Assembly: GCF_007005445.1 (NCBI RefSeq)
Contig: NZ_CP041387.1
Span: 4,231,501 to 4,295,500, forward strand
DNA from: Rhodopseudomonas palustris
Lineage (GTDB): Bacteria > Pseudomonadota > Alphaproteobacteria > Rhizobiales > Xanthobacteraceae
Reading direction: 5' to 3'
Length of the DNA: 64,000 bases
Below are positions 45,420 to 56,421 of the stretch, one piece after another. Made by a program: the position numbers and the translations under genes. Each line of letters starts with the position of its first letter. The first letter of the stretch is position 1. The notes beneath the pieces are model-generated. The model was not told the DNA's origin and ran no database searches. It saw only the letters and a program-made list of their open reading frames with translations.

Positions 45420-48155
45420 TTATTTCGCCGGAGCAGCGACTTCGGCGTCGAGCACCCGGCGCAGCATCCGGGCCAGATCGGCGCGGCGATACGGCTTCGG
45501 CAGTAGCTGCATGGCCGGATCGAGCCGGCCGTGATGCTGCATCGCGTTTTCGGTATAGCCGGAGGTCAGCAGCACCTTCAGATCCGGCTTGTACTTGCGC
45601 AGCTCGTCGGCGAGCTGCGGCCCGTTCATCCCGCCGGACAGCATCACATCGGTGAACAGCAGATCGAACTCGACATCGTCGTACACCATCGACATCGCCT
45701 CCGCGGCGGAGGCCGCCGAATGCGCGGTGTAGCCGAGCGCCTTCAGATGCGTCATCACGTAGCTGCGCACCAGCGTGTCGTCCTCGACCACCAGCACCGA
45801 TTCGCGACCGCCCTGCGCCAGCGGCGGCGCGGCACTGTCGAGCCCGGCATCGACTGTCGCGGCAGCATAGGGCAGATACAGCCGAATGGTGGTGCCATGG
45901 CCCTCCTCGCTGTACAGCTCGATGTGACCGCCCGATTGTTTGACGAAGCCGTACACCATGCTGAGTCCGAGCCCGGTACCCTCGCCGACCGCCTTGGTGG
46001 TGAAGAACGGCTCGAACACCCGGTCGCGGATCGCCGCCGGAATGCCGCAGCCGGTGTCGCTCACAGCCAACATCACGTAGCGTCCGGCGCTGACTTCGTC
46101 GTGCTGTGCCGCATAGGCCTGATCGAGATCGACGTTGCCGGTCTCCAGCAGCAGCTTGCCGTTGCCGCGCATCGCGTCGCGGGCATTGATCGCAAGGTTG
46201 ATCAGCGCGCTGCCGAGCTGCGACGGATCGGCCAGCGCCGGCCGCAGATCGGGCGCAGGCTCGACATCGATCTCGATGCCGGCGCCGAGCGTCGGCCGCA
46301 ACAGTTTGACGGTGTCGAGCATCAGCGCGTTGACGTCGATGCTGCGCGGCTGCAACGGCTGCTTGCGCGAAAACGATAACAGACTGTGGGTGAGGTCCGA
46401 GGCGCGGATCGTCGCCTGGTCGATCATCGCCGCGACATCTTTCAGCGCCGGCCGGTCGGCGACGCCGTCTGCGATGATCTCGATGCCGCCGGTGATCACG
46501 GTGAGGATGTTGTTGAGGTCGTGCGCGACGCCGCCGGTGAGCTGGCCGATCGCCTGCATCTTCTGCGCCTGGCGAAGCTGGCGTTCGGACTCCTTGAACG
46601 CGGTGACGTTGCGATACACGATCACCGCGCCGGCGAACGAGCCGTCGGGATTCTCGATCCGCCGCGCGCTGGCGGCGAGCTGTACCACCGGATCGTCGCC
46701 GCGACGGATGCCGAGTTCGACGTTGTCGAAGCTCTCGCCGCGGCGGGCGCGCGCGGCCGGGCTGTCGTAGTCCGGCATCGGCGTCACGCCGTCGGCAAGG
46801 AAGCGCTTGTATTTCAGCTTCCAGGGATCGGAGCCGATCTCCTCGGCGGCGCCGAACAGCGCCACGCAGGTCGGATTGGCGAACACCCGCTTGCCATGGG
46901 CGTCGAGCACCGCGACCGCGTCCGCCATGCTGGCGATGGTCTTGTCGAGCAGTTCGGACTTACTGCGCAGCGCCGCATTGGCCGCATCGATCCTGGCGAC
47001 GGTTTCGACGAAAGCGTCGCCGAGAATCCGGCTTTCGCCGTGCAGCCCGGCCGGCACCACCAGCCGCCCGCTGCGCGAGAACGCCGTCACCGCGCGAGTG
47101 AGCTGCGCGATCGGCTTGGCCAGCGAGCGCGACAGCAGGGCCGACAGCAGCACCGCGCCGAGCAGCGCAGCGAGCCCGACGATCAGGCCCGGCGTTTGCA
47201 GCGCGGTCGCCGGCGCCATGATCCGTTCCAGCGGCTCGGTTTCGATCACCCCGGTGCGCACGCCGCTCGACAGCGGCGCCACGACGATCGCCACCGCCAA
47301 GCGACGCCCGTCCGGCCCGGAGATCACGGTGGCGGTCCCGGGCTTGTCGCCGAGCGCGGCCGCCAGCCCCGGAAAATCATCGTGCCAGCGCCGTTCGGGT
47401 TCCGCCGGCACGATCCGTCCAGCCATGTAGGTCATCAGATAGCCGCCATCGGCATCGACGAAATACACGTCGGTATCGTTGTCCAGAACGTCGCGAATGC
47501 GTTCGAACACCGGCCGCAGGTCAAGCTCGATGGTCAGCACTGCGAACACCGTGCCGCCCGCGTCGCGAACCGGCGCCGCGGCCATGATCTGCGGATACGA
47601 GACGCCGCCGTCGCGATCATCGCCCTGCACGATACGAAGCGGGGAGAAGTACACGGCGTCCCCGGTCAGATCGACTGCCCCGCGAAACGCCCGGTCGGCG
47701 GCGCGCGGCAGTTCGGCATCCGGAATCACGCGGATGGCGCCGCCCGCGCCGCTGCGGGCGACCTCGATCAGCGTGCGGCCGTCGCCGGCGAGGCTGGCCA
47801 GGCGATAGGCGAGAATACCGGGCTTGACCTGCATGCTGCCGGCATAGGCCTCGGCCAGATGCTGCCGCCATTGCGCCTCGGACAGCCCGCCCGCGGGGTC
47901 GATGCCGCCGTTGCGCTGCGCGCGAATGATACCGCTGTGGGCCGGCAGCAGCCGCGCCGAAAGCACCTCGTTGCGGACGATGCGCAGCACCGATTCGTAG
48001 GCGCCGAGCCGCGCCTTGGCCTGATAAGCGAGCCGGGTCAGACCTGACGGCACCACCGCCCGGCCGATATTGTAGTAAGCGAGCACTCCGATCGCCGCCA
48101 CCGTACACGCCACCAGTGCGGTCATCGCCAGGGTCAGGCGCACCGACAAGCGCAT
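45420..48155 (-). CDS. hybrid sensor histidine kinase
   Basis: A 911-residue membrane kinase. Order: TM1 (about 7-29), periplasmic sensor of Cache type (about 35-310), TM2 (about 324-345), HAMP-like linker, PAS (about 405-525), HisKA with His545 (AHDLNNILTV), HATPase_c (DTGCGIP, GEGTGLGLSMVYGFVKQ) and a C-terminal receiver with Asp836. The kinase subgroup (HDLNN, with attached REC) is common in rhizobia and usually signals to a separate partner. Signal and target unknown; no response-regulator gene lies next to it. 190 bp before tex start with no shared promoter evident. Confidence 0.92.
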   Translation of the reverse strand: MRLSVRLTLAMTALVACTVAAIGVLAYYNIGRAVVPSGLTRLAYQAKARLGAYESVLRIVRNEVLSARLLPAHSGIIRAQRNGGIDPAGGLSEAQWRQHLAEAYAGSMQVKPGILAYRLASLAGDGRTLIEVARSGAGGAIRVIPDAELPRAADRAFRGAVDLTGDAVYFSPLRIVQGDDRDGGVSYPQIMAAAPVRDAGGTVFAVLTIELDLRPVFERIRDVLDNDTDVYFVDADGGYLMTYMAGRIVPAEPERRWHDDFPGLAAALGDKPGTATVISGPDGRRLAVAIVVAPLSSGVRTGVIETEPLERIMAPATALQTPGLIVGLAALLGAVLLSALLSRSLAKPIAQLTRAVTAFSRSGRLVVPAGLHGESRILGDAFVETVARIDAANAALRSKSELLDKTIASMADAVAVLDAHGKRVFANPTCVALFGAAEEIGSDPWKLKYKRFLADGVTPMPDYDSPAARARRGESFDNVELGIRRGDDPVVQLAASARRIENPDGSFAGAVIVYRNVTAFKESERQLRQAQKMQAIGQLTGGVAHDLNNILTVITGGIEIIADGVADRPALKDVAAMIDQATIRASDLTHSLLSFSRKQPLQPRSIDVNALMLDTVKLLRPTLGAGIEIDVEPAPDLRPALADPSQLGSALINLAINARDAMRGNGKLLLETGNVDLDQAYAAQHDEVSAGRYVMLAVSDTGCGIPAAIRDRVFEPFFTTKAVGEGTGLGLSMVYGFVKQSGGHIELYSEEGHGTTIRLYLPYAAATVDAGLDSAAPPLAQGGRESVLVVEDDTLVRSYVMTHLKALGYTAHSAASAAEAMSMVYDDVEFDLLFTDVMLSGGMNGPQLADELRKYKPDLKVLLTSGYTENAMQHHGRLDPAMQLLPKPYRRADLARMLRRVLDAEVAAPAK

Positions 48156-48250
48156 CGATCGAATCTCCGGGAAGGAACGCGGACGGATTTCCAACCTATA
48201 GGAAGCGTTGAAGCCGCGCCACCGCGGTCACCAGGGCCGATGCAGCGCAA

Positions 48251-48679
48251 TCACGTCGGGATCTCGCCGAAGCCCTTGCCGGGCTTCAGCGGCGCGAGCC
48301 GGATCAGCCTGGAATCCTCGACCGCAGCCTGACGATGTTTCACCGCCTCGCGATACACCGGATCGCGAATCATCTCCACGAATGCCGCAACGCTCGGGTA
48401 TTCGGCGATGAACACGTGGTCCCAATGCTCGTCCTGCGGACCGATCAGCATCAGTTCGAACCGGCCCTGCCACACCACCTTCCCGCCGAGCCGTTCGAAC
48501 ACCGGCCCGGATTCACATCCGTACGCCGCATAGGCCTCGGCGCCGGTCGCTTCGCGACCGTCCGGATACGCGGCGCGCGGCCTCAGCCGCACCAGATTGA
48601 GCATGTGGATCGGTCCCTCGCGATCGTTGGCGCGGAACTGCGCGAACACCTCCTTGGTCGGATCGATATGCCCGGTCAT
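48251..48679 (-). CDS. DUF1330 protein
   Basis: A 142-residue alpha/beta ferredoxin-like-fold protein of the DUF1330 family (PIHMLNLVRLRPRAAYPDG, VFIAEYPSVAAFVEMIRDPVYREAVKHR broken as VFIAEYPSVAAFVEM and IRDPVYREAVKHR). Function unknown. Divergent from DUF1304 across 80 bp. Confidence 0.88.
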   Translation of the reverse strand: MTGHIDPTKEVFAQFRANDREGPIHMLNLVRLRPRAAYPDGREATGAEAYAAYGCESGPVFERLGGKVVWQGRFELMLIGPQDEHWDHVFIAEYPSVAAFVEMIRDPVYREAVKHRQAAVEDSRLIRLAPLKPGKGFGEIPT

Positions 48680-48759
48680 GCGTCCCCCATTGCGTTGATC
48701 TTGATTACCCGTGCTACTATCACACGGCCGACGCTGGTGTCTGCATCCGGAGGAGCCCC

Positions 48760-49122
48760 GTGAACGCTGTCGCCAACACGCTGATCGCGCTGGTCGCTGC
48801 GCTGCACGTCTATTTCCTGATGCTGGAGATGTTTCTCTGGACGAAACCGCTCGGGCTGAAGACCTTCCGCAACACGCCGGAAAAGGCCGCCTCTACCGCA
48901 GTGCTGGCCGCCAACCAGGGGCTTTACAACGGCTTTCTCGCCGCCGGCCTGATCTGGAGCCTGCTGCATCCCGACGCCGCGGTGGCACGCCAGCTCGCGA
49001 CCTTCTTCCTCGGCTGCGTGATCGTCGCCGGCCTGTATGGCGCCTGGAGCGTCAGCCGCCGCATCCTGTTCGTGCAGGCCGTGCCGGCGCTGCTGGCGCT
49101 GATCGTCGCCCGGCTGGCCTGA
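48760..49122 (+). CDS. DUF1304 membrane protein
   Basis: A 120-residue protein with four predicted membrane helices, matching the small DUF1304 family (LHVYFLMLEMFLWTKPLG, NQGLYNGFLAAGLIW). GTG start with GGAGGAG about seven bases upstream. Function unknown. Confidence 0.9.
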   Translation: MNAVANTLIALVAALHVYFLMLEMFLWTKPLGLKTFRNTPEKAASTAVLAANQGLYNGFLAAGLIWSLLHPDAAVARQLATFFLGCVIVAGLYGAWSVSRRILFVQAVPALLALIVARLA

Positions 49123-49256
49123 TATCCGGCCGGTTGCGCCGCACACAGGGCGGGCGCCGCAGCGCCATTGCCAGAGCCGCGGTGCTGATCCACACTCCCT
49201 GCTAACGGCGGCTCAGCGAAGACCGCCGGTCACGAGCCACAGGGAGTCGACGACCG

Positions 49257-50477
49257 ATGAAGAGCCTGGTTCAGGCCGCCGCGGCGGCTGTTACTGCGAT
49301 TGCGCTCACTGCCGCCCCGGCCGCGGCACAGAAGAAATACGATACCGGCGCCACCGACACCGAGATCAAGATCGGCCAGACCGTGCCGTTCTCCGGTCCG
49401 GCGTCGGCCTATGCGGGCATCGGCAAGACCCAGGCCGCCTATATGCGGATGATCAACGACCAGGGCGGCATCAACGGCCGCAAGGTCAACCTCATTCAAT
49501 ACGACGACGCCTATTCGCCGCCGAAGGCGGTCGAGCAGGTGCGCAAGCTGGTCGAAAGCGACGAGGTGCTGCTGACCTTCCAGATCATCGGCACGCCGTC
49601 CAACGCCGCGGTGCAGAAATATCTCAACGCCAAGAAAGTCCCGCAGCTTCTCGCCGCCACCGGCGCGACGCGCTTCACCGATCCGAAGAACTTCCCCTGG
49701 ACGATGGGCTACAACCCGAATTACCAGACCGAGGGACGGATCTACGCGCGTTACATCCTGCAGAACCATCCCGACGCCAAGATCGGGATCCTGTTCCAGA
49801 ACGACGATCTCGGCCGCGACTACGTCACCGGGCTCAGGGCCGGCCTCGGCGACAAGGCCGACAAGATGATCGTCGCGGAGGCGTCCTACGAACTCACCGA
49901 CCCGACCGTCGATTCGCAGATCGTCAAGCTGAAGTCCGCCGGCGCCACGCTGCTGTACAACGCCTCGACGCCGCGCTTCGCCGCACAGGCGATCAAGAAG
50001 GTCGCCGATCTCGGCTGGAATCCGGTGCACATCCTCGACATCAACGCCAGCCCGGTGTCGGCGACGCTGAAGCCGGCCGGCCTCGACATCTCCAAGGGGA
50101 TCATCAGCGTCAACTACGGCAAGGATCCCGCCGATCCGCAATGGGCCGACGATCCCGGCGTGAAAAAGTACTTCGCCTTCATGGACAAATATTATCCGGA
50201 AGGCGACAAGATGAACACCGTCAACAGCTACGGCTACTCCACGGCGGAGCTGCTGGTCACCATCCTGAAGCAGTGCGGCGACAACCTCACTCGCGACAAC
50301 GTCATGAAGCAGGCCGCCAGCCTGAAGAACGTCGTCGGCGACCTGTCGCTGCCGGGCATGTCGGTCAACACCTCGCCGACCGATTTCCGCGTCAACAAGC
50401 AGCTCCGGATGATGAAGTTCAACGGCGAGCGCTGGGAATTGTTCGGCCCGATCATCGAGGACGACGCCGCGATGTAA
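49257..50477 (+). CDS. periplasmic binding protein of a branched-chain amino acid-type ABC transporter
   Basis: A 406-residue exported protein with signal peptide (cleavage after AAA, about residue 24) and the Peripla_BP_6 fold (IKIGQTVPFSGPASAYAGIG, GRKVNLIQYDDAYSPPKAVEQ in parts; GILFQNDDLGRDYVTGLR). R. palustris uses many such proteins for aromatic acids, amides and amino acids; ligand here unknown. No permease or ATPase genes adjoin, so it is an orphan. AGGGAG sits about ten bases before the ATG. Confidence 0.9.
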   Translation: MKSLVQAAAAAVTAIALTAAPAAAQKKYDTGATDTEIKIGQTVPFSGPASAYAGIGKTQAAYMRMINDQGGINGRKVNLIQYDDAYSPPKAVEQVRKLVESDEVLLTFQIIGTPSNAAVQKYLNAKKVPQLLAATGATRFTDPKNFPWTMGYNPNYQTEGRIYARYILQNHPDAKIGILFQNDDLGRDYVTGLRAGLGDKADKMIVAEASYELTDPTVDSQIVKLKSAGATLLYNASTPRFAAQAIKKVADLGWNPVHILDINASPVSATLKPAGLDISKGIISVNYGKDPADPQWADDPGVKKYFAFMDKYYPEGDKMNTVNSYGYSTAELLVTILKQCGDNLTRDNVMKQAASLKNVVGDLSLPGMSVNTSPTDFRVNKQLRMMKFNGERWELFGPIIEDDAAM

Positions 50478-50661
50478 CGACCCCGATCAGTCGGTAGCTG
50501 GAGCGGCCGCCGCCGTCGCGGCGGTCGCGTGCACACCCTGATACGTCGCCGGGGACCGACCAATTCTGCACAGACAGTATGCCCGAATCGGGATCGAATG
50601 CGGGCAGGAGACGGGAGTGAAGGCCGTTGAGTGGAGGCGCTGCCGGCGGCGGCGGATCAGC

Positions 50662-50874
50662 ATGAGAGCAGACCACAACAGCAATCGCTATTTCACCGTC
50701 GAACAGCTCGAGGAGCTGGCGGTCGCCAAATACATCGAGGCGGCGCTGACCCCGGCCGGCGAGGAGCGCGACGAACTGCTCGAAGAGGCCAAGCGGTTTG
50801 CCAGCCGAGCCAAGATGAAGAGCTGGCTGATGGGCGAGATCGGCGCGGCGCCGCATCGACGCGACTATCATTGA
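50662..50874 (+). CDS. small hypothetical protein, 70 aa
   Basis: A charged, mostly helical small protein (RYFTVEQLEELAVAKYIEAAL then a Glu/Lys-rich helix, here in parts: RYFTVEQLEELAV, AKYIEAAL). No family recognised. The start could also be 15 codons upstream (50617). Convergent with another small unknown gene 34 bp away. Confidence 0.6.
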   Translation: MRADHNSNRYFTVEQLEELAVAKYIEAALTPAGEERDELLEEAKRFASRAKMKSWLMGEIGAAPHRRDYH

Positions 50875-50908
50875 CGCCGATCGCCGGGCGCCGGAACGGG
50901 CTGCGCCC

Positions 50909-51160
50909 TCACTCCCAGGAGACGGCGCTGACTTCGCGCTGCAGCCGATCCATCGCGGTCATCACCGCGGCGCCGGCGAATTCGCGGCTGGCTTGGCCCG
51001 GGTCGACCGTGGCGACCTTCCAGTTGGCGCCGTTGCTGTCGTCGCTGGGCTGGCAGGCCCGGATCCGGATCGCCTCGACCTTGTCACAATGACGCTGACC
51101 GCGGACGTCCTGCAACAGCAGCGCCTCGATCTCCGCCACCGTCCTCAACACCCTGGTCAT
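50909..51160 (-). CDS. small hypothetical protein, 83 aa
   Basis: A soluble protein with two cysteines (QRHCDKVEAI, RACQPSD) and a C-terminal helix (EFAGAAVMTAMDRLQREV). Family not recognised. The ATG at 51160 is favoured because a good promoter lies just upstream; a longer frame (to 51256) would start beyond that promoter. Confidence 0.6.
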   Translation of the reverse strand: MTRVLRTVAEIEALLLQDVRGQRHCDKVEAIRIRACQPSDDSNGANWKVATVDPGQASREFAGAAVMTAMDRLQREVSAVSWE

Positions 51161-51208
51161 CGCCCGATCCTTTCCGAACTGCCGGCAACCGCATCCCGCG
51201 CCGACAGT

Positions 51209-51238
51209 GTGTAGCCCGATGGATCGCGGCGGCTCAAG
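51209..51238 (-). promoter_or_regulatory. candidate promoter for the 83-aa gene
   Basis: Minus strand CTTGAG (51238-51233), 18 bp (17 if GCTACA is used), CTACAC (51214-51209), about 45 bp before the start codon. Fits the alphaproteobacterial pattern. Confidence 0.48.
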
Positions 51239-51331
51239 CTGCGACGTTTTCGGCAAATTGGGAACCGCGGTTTAACCTTCGCTTTACCGGGCCTTAAACC
51301 GGCTCCGCTAGCGTCCGCCGCAACGGTCGGC

Positions 51332-53593
51332 GTGGACGATGCGATGGCGTGGGGCAGGAAAACAGCCGGCGAAAGGCGAGAGCCTACATTCGGCGCCGGT
51401 GAATCGCTCACCGACATGCGCCTGACGCCGCAGGATCGGGTGAATTTGGCCGACGACAAGCCGAAGAAGAAGTCCGCCGGCAAGCCCGGCGGCGGGGCGC
51501 GGAGCAAGCGCAAGCCGCGCAAGGGCGTGATCGCGTCGGTGCGCCGGGCGATCGGCCGCGTGGTGTATTGGAGCGCGGTCGCCGGCATCTGGGCGGTGCT
51601 TGCGGTGGTCGGCGTCATGGTCTGGGTCGGTGCGCATCTGCCGCCGATCCAGTCGCTGGAAATCCCGAAACGGCCGCCGACCATCACCATCGTGGCCGAC
51701 GACGGCTCGACCATGGCGGTGCGCGGCGAGCAGGCCGGAACCAATGTGGCGCTGAAGGATCTGCCGCCATATCTGCCGAAAGCGTTCATCGCGATCGAGG
51801 ACCGAAGATTCTATTCGCATTTCGGCGTCGATCCGCTCGGCATCGGCCGCGCCGCGGTCGCCAACGTGCTGCACCGGGGCGTGGCTCAGGGCGGCTCGAC
51901 CTTGACGCAGCAGCTCGCCAAGAACCTGTTTCTGACCCAGGACCGCACCCTGACCCGCAAGCTGCAGGAGGTCGAACTGGCGCTGTGGCTGGAGCGCAAG
52001 CACTCCAAGGCCGAGATCCTCGAACTGTATCTCAACCGGGTGTATTTCGGCTCCGGTGCCTACGGGGTCGAGGCCGCAGCGCAGAAGTATTTCGGCAAAT
52101 CGGCCAAGGAGGTCACCCTGGTCGAGGCCGCGATGCTGGCCGGTCTGGTCAAGTCGCCGTCGCGGCTGGCGCCGAACCGCAATCCGGAAGGCGCCGAGAA
52201 GCGCGCTCAGATCGTGCTGGCGGCGATGGCGGAAGCCGGCTTCGTCACCGCCAAGCAGGCCCAGGCCGCGATCGCCAACCCCGTTTACACCGTCAAACCG
52301 ACCGGCGCCGGCACCATCAACTACGTGGCCGACTGGATCGGCGAAGTGCTCGACGATCTGGTCGGGCAGATCGACCAGTCGATCATCGTCGAAACCTCGA
52401 TCGATCCGAGGCTCCAGTCGGTCGCCGAGGCAGCCATCATCGACGAGCTGGCGGCCAAGAGCGTCAAGTACAAAGTGACGCAAGGCGCGCTGGTGGCGAT
52501 GACGCCGGACGGCACGGTGCGGGCGATGATCGGCGGGCGCAACTACGCGGACAGCCAGTTCAACCGCGCGGTGACCGCCAAGCGGCAGCCGGGATCTGCG
52601 TTCAAGCCGTTCGTCTATCTGACAGCGGTCGAGGCCGGGATGACGCCGGAGACGATTCGACAGGACGCCCCGCTCGACCTCAAGGGCTGGAAGCCGGAGA
52701 ACTACTCCCACGAATATTTCGGCGCGGTGACGCTGACACAGGCGCTGGCGATGTCGCTGAACACCGTGGCGGTGCGGCTCGGACTCGAGGTCGGGCCGAA
52801 GAACGTGGTGCGGACCGCGCACCGGCTCGGCATCGCCTCCAAGCTCGACGCGAACCCGTCGATCGCGCTCGGCACTTCGGAGGTGACGCTCACCGAGCTG
52901 GTCGGCGCCTACGCCGCATTCGCCAATGGCGGGTTGCTGGCGTCGCCCCATGTGGTGAAGCGGATCCGCACCGCGCAAGGCAACAAGTTGCTGTACGCCC
53001 GCAGCAACGAGACCGCCAGCCGCGTGATGGATCCGCGGGCGGCGGCGATGATGAATGCGATGATGCAGGAGACGCTGCGCTCCGGCACCGCGCAGAAGGC
53101 CGATCTGCCCGGCTGGATCGCCGCCGGCAAGACCGGCACCAGCCAGGATTTCCGCGACGCCTGGTTCCTCGGCTACACCGGGACGCTGGTCACCGGGGTC
53201 TGGCTCGGGAATGACGACAATTCGCCGACCAGGAAGGCGACCGGCGGCGGATTGCCGGTCGAAGTGTGGACGCGGTTCATGCGCGAAGCGCTGAAAGGCA
53301 CCACCCCGCAGCCGCTCCCCGGCGGCGGGAGCGGCGGCCCGCTGGTGACGAGCGGCGCCACCGGCGCCGCATCGGGCTCCGGCATCGGCGGTGCGATCGG
53401 CGGCTTCCTCAGCGGCGCGGCGCCGACAGGCGGCACTATCGCCCAACCCGGCCCGCGCGGCGAAGCTCAGGTCACCGACATGCCTCCACCACCAGGCGCG
53501 GGTCGCATGCCGCCCCCGACGCGCGCCAATGTACGGCCAGAAGCGGACGCGGGACTGGATGGCTGGCTGATGGACCGGCTGTTCGGACGGTAA
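51332..53593 (+). CDS. penicillin-binding protein 1A (bifunctional transglycosylase/transpeptidase)
   Basis: A 753-residue class A PBP. A basic cytoplasmic head (Lys-rich, 43-76), one membrane helix (about 78-101), a GT51 domain with EDRRFYSHFGVD (catalytic Glu156) and GGSTLTQQLAKN, and a transpeptidase domain with the S-x-x-K as GSAFKPF, SLN and KTGTS. Gly/Ser/Pro-rich C-terminal tail. GTG at 51332 used; an ATG at 51344 and another at 51416 are in frame. Confidence 0.93.
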   Translation: MDDAMAWGRKTAGERREPTFGAGESLTDMRLTPQDRVNLADDKPKKKSAGKPGGGARSKRKPRKGVIASVRRAIGRVVYWSAVAGIWAVLAVVGVMVWVGAHLPPIQSLEIPKRPPTITIVADDGSTMAVRGEQAGTNVALKDLPPYLPKAFIAIEDRRFYSHFGVDPLGIGRAAVANVLHRGVAQGGSTLTQQLAKNLFLTQDRTLTRKLQEVELALWLERKHSKAEILELYLNRVYFGSGAYGVEAAAQKYFGKSAKEVTLVEAAMLAGLVKSPSRLAPNRNPEGAEKRAQIVLAAMAEAGFVTAKQAQAAIANPVYTVKPTGAGTINYVADWIGEVLDDLVGQIDQSIIVETSIDPRLQSVAEAAIIDELAAKSVKYKVTQGALVAMTPDGTVRAMIGGRNYADSQFNRAVTAKRQPGSAFKPFVYLTAVEAGMTPETIRQDAPLDLKGWKPENYSHEYFGAVTLTQALAMSLNTVAVRLGLEVGPKNVVRTAHRLGIASKLDANPSIALGTSEVTLTELVGAYAAFANGGLLASPHVVKRIRTAQGNKLLYARSNETASRVMDPRAAAMMNAMMQETLRSGTAQKADLPGWIAAGKTGTSQDFRDAWFLGYTGTLVTGVWLGNDDNSPTRKATGGGLPVEVWTRFMREALKGTTPQPLPGGGSGGPLVTSGATGAASGSGIGGAIGGFLSGAAPTGGTIAQPGPRGEAQVTDMPPPPGAGRMPPPTRANVRPEADAGLDGWLMDRLFGR

Positions 53594-53644
53594 TGGCTCG
53601 CACTGATCTGAGCGGTTGGTAGCAAGCCTCAGGATGCGCGGCAG

Positions 53645-53833
53645 CCCTCACCTCACCCCTTCCCGCAAGCGGGGAGAGGGGAGCGAGCCGCACTCGTCGC
53701 GCCGCTGCGGGTCACACAGCGCGCCTCGTCATCCGACGACGGCTCTGTGAGCGTCGACATCTGTGAGGGTGCGACCTCAACCAGCGGGAGACGATCCCCT
53801 CTCCGCTTTGCGGGAAGGGTCGGGGAGAGGGCG
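53645..53833. repeat. family-D inverted repeat (copy 2)
   Basis: Left part CCCTCACCTCACCCCTTCCCG...CGGGGAGAGGGGAGCGAG and right part CCCCTCTCCG...CGGGAAGGGTCGGGGAGAGGGCGAC are mutually complementary over long stretches, with a ~100-bp middle. Between the convergent PBP1A and YgjP-type genes. Confidence 0.75.
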
Positions 53834-53864
53834 ACGCGTGCAGGCGCGCTCGCAATCAAAGCGT

Positions 53865-54614
53865 TCAGTCGCTAATGCCGTACCGGTGCAGGTCGTTGCC
53901 ACAGGTGTCGAGCCAGGTCTTGGCGCGCTCCATCTGCGGGCAGATCCGGCCTACGACCCGCCAGAACCGCGCCGAATGGTTCATCTCCACCAGATGCGCG
54001 ACTTCATGAGCGGCGAGATAATCGAGCACGTAAGGCGGCGCCAGGATCAGTCGCCACGAGAACGACAGCGAGCCCGCCGAAGTGCACGATCCCCAGCGGC
54101 TCGATTGATCGCGCAGCGACAGCCGGGTGACCTTGACGCCCAGTTCCGGGGCGTAGCGATCGCACGCCTTCTGCAGATCCTTGCGCGCCTCGCGCTTCAG
54201 AAAATCCAGTACCCGGCGTTCGATGTGCTGCGTTTCGCCGGCGACGCACAGGATCTTCTCGCCGGAGTCGCGCACCTCGGTCCATACCGTCCCGCGGCCG
54301 GCGCGGTGCACGATCTTGTGGTCCTGGCCGCGCAACGGCAGCACCGTGCCGGGCAGGAACGGCGCCGCCTTCGGCAGCCGGCCGAGACGCGCCGCGATCC
54401 ACGCACCATGACGCTGGGCGAATTCCTTGGCGTCGGCGAGCGTCCCGCGCGGCGGCATCGTCAGGATCGCCTCGCGATCGCTCGGATGAATCCGCAAGGT
54501 GTATCGTCGGGCCCGGCGGTGACGCCGGATGCGAACGGCAAAGAACTGTGAGCCGTGCCGAACAGGGATCGTCGACGGCTCGGTGGGCCGCCGATAGAGA
54601 AGTGCGCGTGCCAT
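53865..54614 (-). CDS. YgjP-type (DUF45/M48-like) metal-dependent hydrolase
   Basis: A 249-residue protein with SSRWGSCTSAGSLSFSWRL and the zinc motif AAHEVAHLVEMNHSARFW (HExxH), the standard YgjP/DUF45 signature; likely peptidase with unknown substrate. Start ATG gives MARALLYRRP. Codon use like neighbours. Confidence 0.88.
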   Translation of the reverse strand: MARALLYRRPTEPSTIPVRHGSQFFAVRIRRHRRARRYTLRIHPSDREAILTMPPRGTLADAKEFAQRHGAWIAARLGRLPKAAPFLPGTVLPLRGQDHKIVHRAGRGTVWTEVRDSGEKILCVAGETQHIERRVLDFLKREARKDLQKACDRYAPELGVKVTRLSLRDQSSRWGSCTSAGSLSFSWRLILAPPYVLDYLAAHEVAHLVEMNHSARFWRVVGRICPQMERAKTWLDTCGNDLHRYGISD

Positions 54615-54954
54615 GTCTGCAGGTCCAGGAAACAGAAGGTCCCCTGGAATCTGCCATAACCGCCGCCATGGGAAGCGCTCGGCGCAAAAACAAATCATTT
54701 GCCCAATATACAGGGCAAAGCGCGTGTCGCACCCCTAAGTGATGGGCCCCGGAACCCGAAAATTCCGCGAATTTTGATTCAAAAGCATGACCTGAGAGGT
54801 GACTCAGTCCTCACTACTTGTGGAACCCGTGAATCCAGATTCCCCCAGCGCTCCTGCACCTCTGACGACTCGGCTTGCGCTTGATTCCGCAGCACAAACT
54901 CATCATCAGCCGACGCATCATCCACAGCAGACGCCGACCGACGACGCGTACTAA
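54615..54954. other. 340-bp gap between the phaZ and YgjP-type genes
   Basis: No coding signal on either strand. It is less GC-rich than its surroundings and contains two overlapping palindromes at 54759-54784. It should hold the promoter for the YgjP-type gene and the 3' end of phaZ; I could not identify either with confidence. Confidence 0.55.
54759..54784. promoter_or_regulatory. overlapping palindromes AAAATTC-CGC-GAATTTT and TTTTGA-T-TCAAAA
   Basis: Two perfect short inverted repeats that share the TTTT block, in an AT-rich island of a GC-rich genome, about 145 bp upstream of the YgjP-type start. Could bind a dimeric regulator or form a hairpin. No factor recognised. Confidence 0.4.
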
Positions 54955-56283
<1,329 letters not shown>

Positions 56284-56421
56284 CGCGTTGTGTCCTTCGT
56301 ACCCCGTGCAGCGCAATATACTGGCGGCTGGGTCATGGCGCGTCAATCACAAGATCGAAATATGCGCTCCGCCGCGTAAAAAGTAAGCACGGACGTCCCA
56401 CAGGCGCGTCCGGGAAACGAC

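Noticed and set aside
51308..53446. 712-codon open frame on the minus strand opposite the PBP1A gene
   Set aside because: Antisense of a gene with intact catalytic motifs; composition not protein-like.
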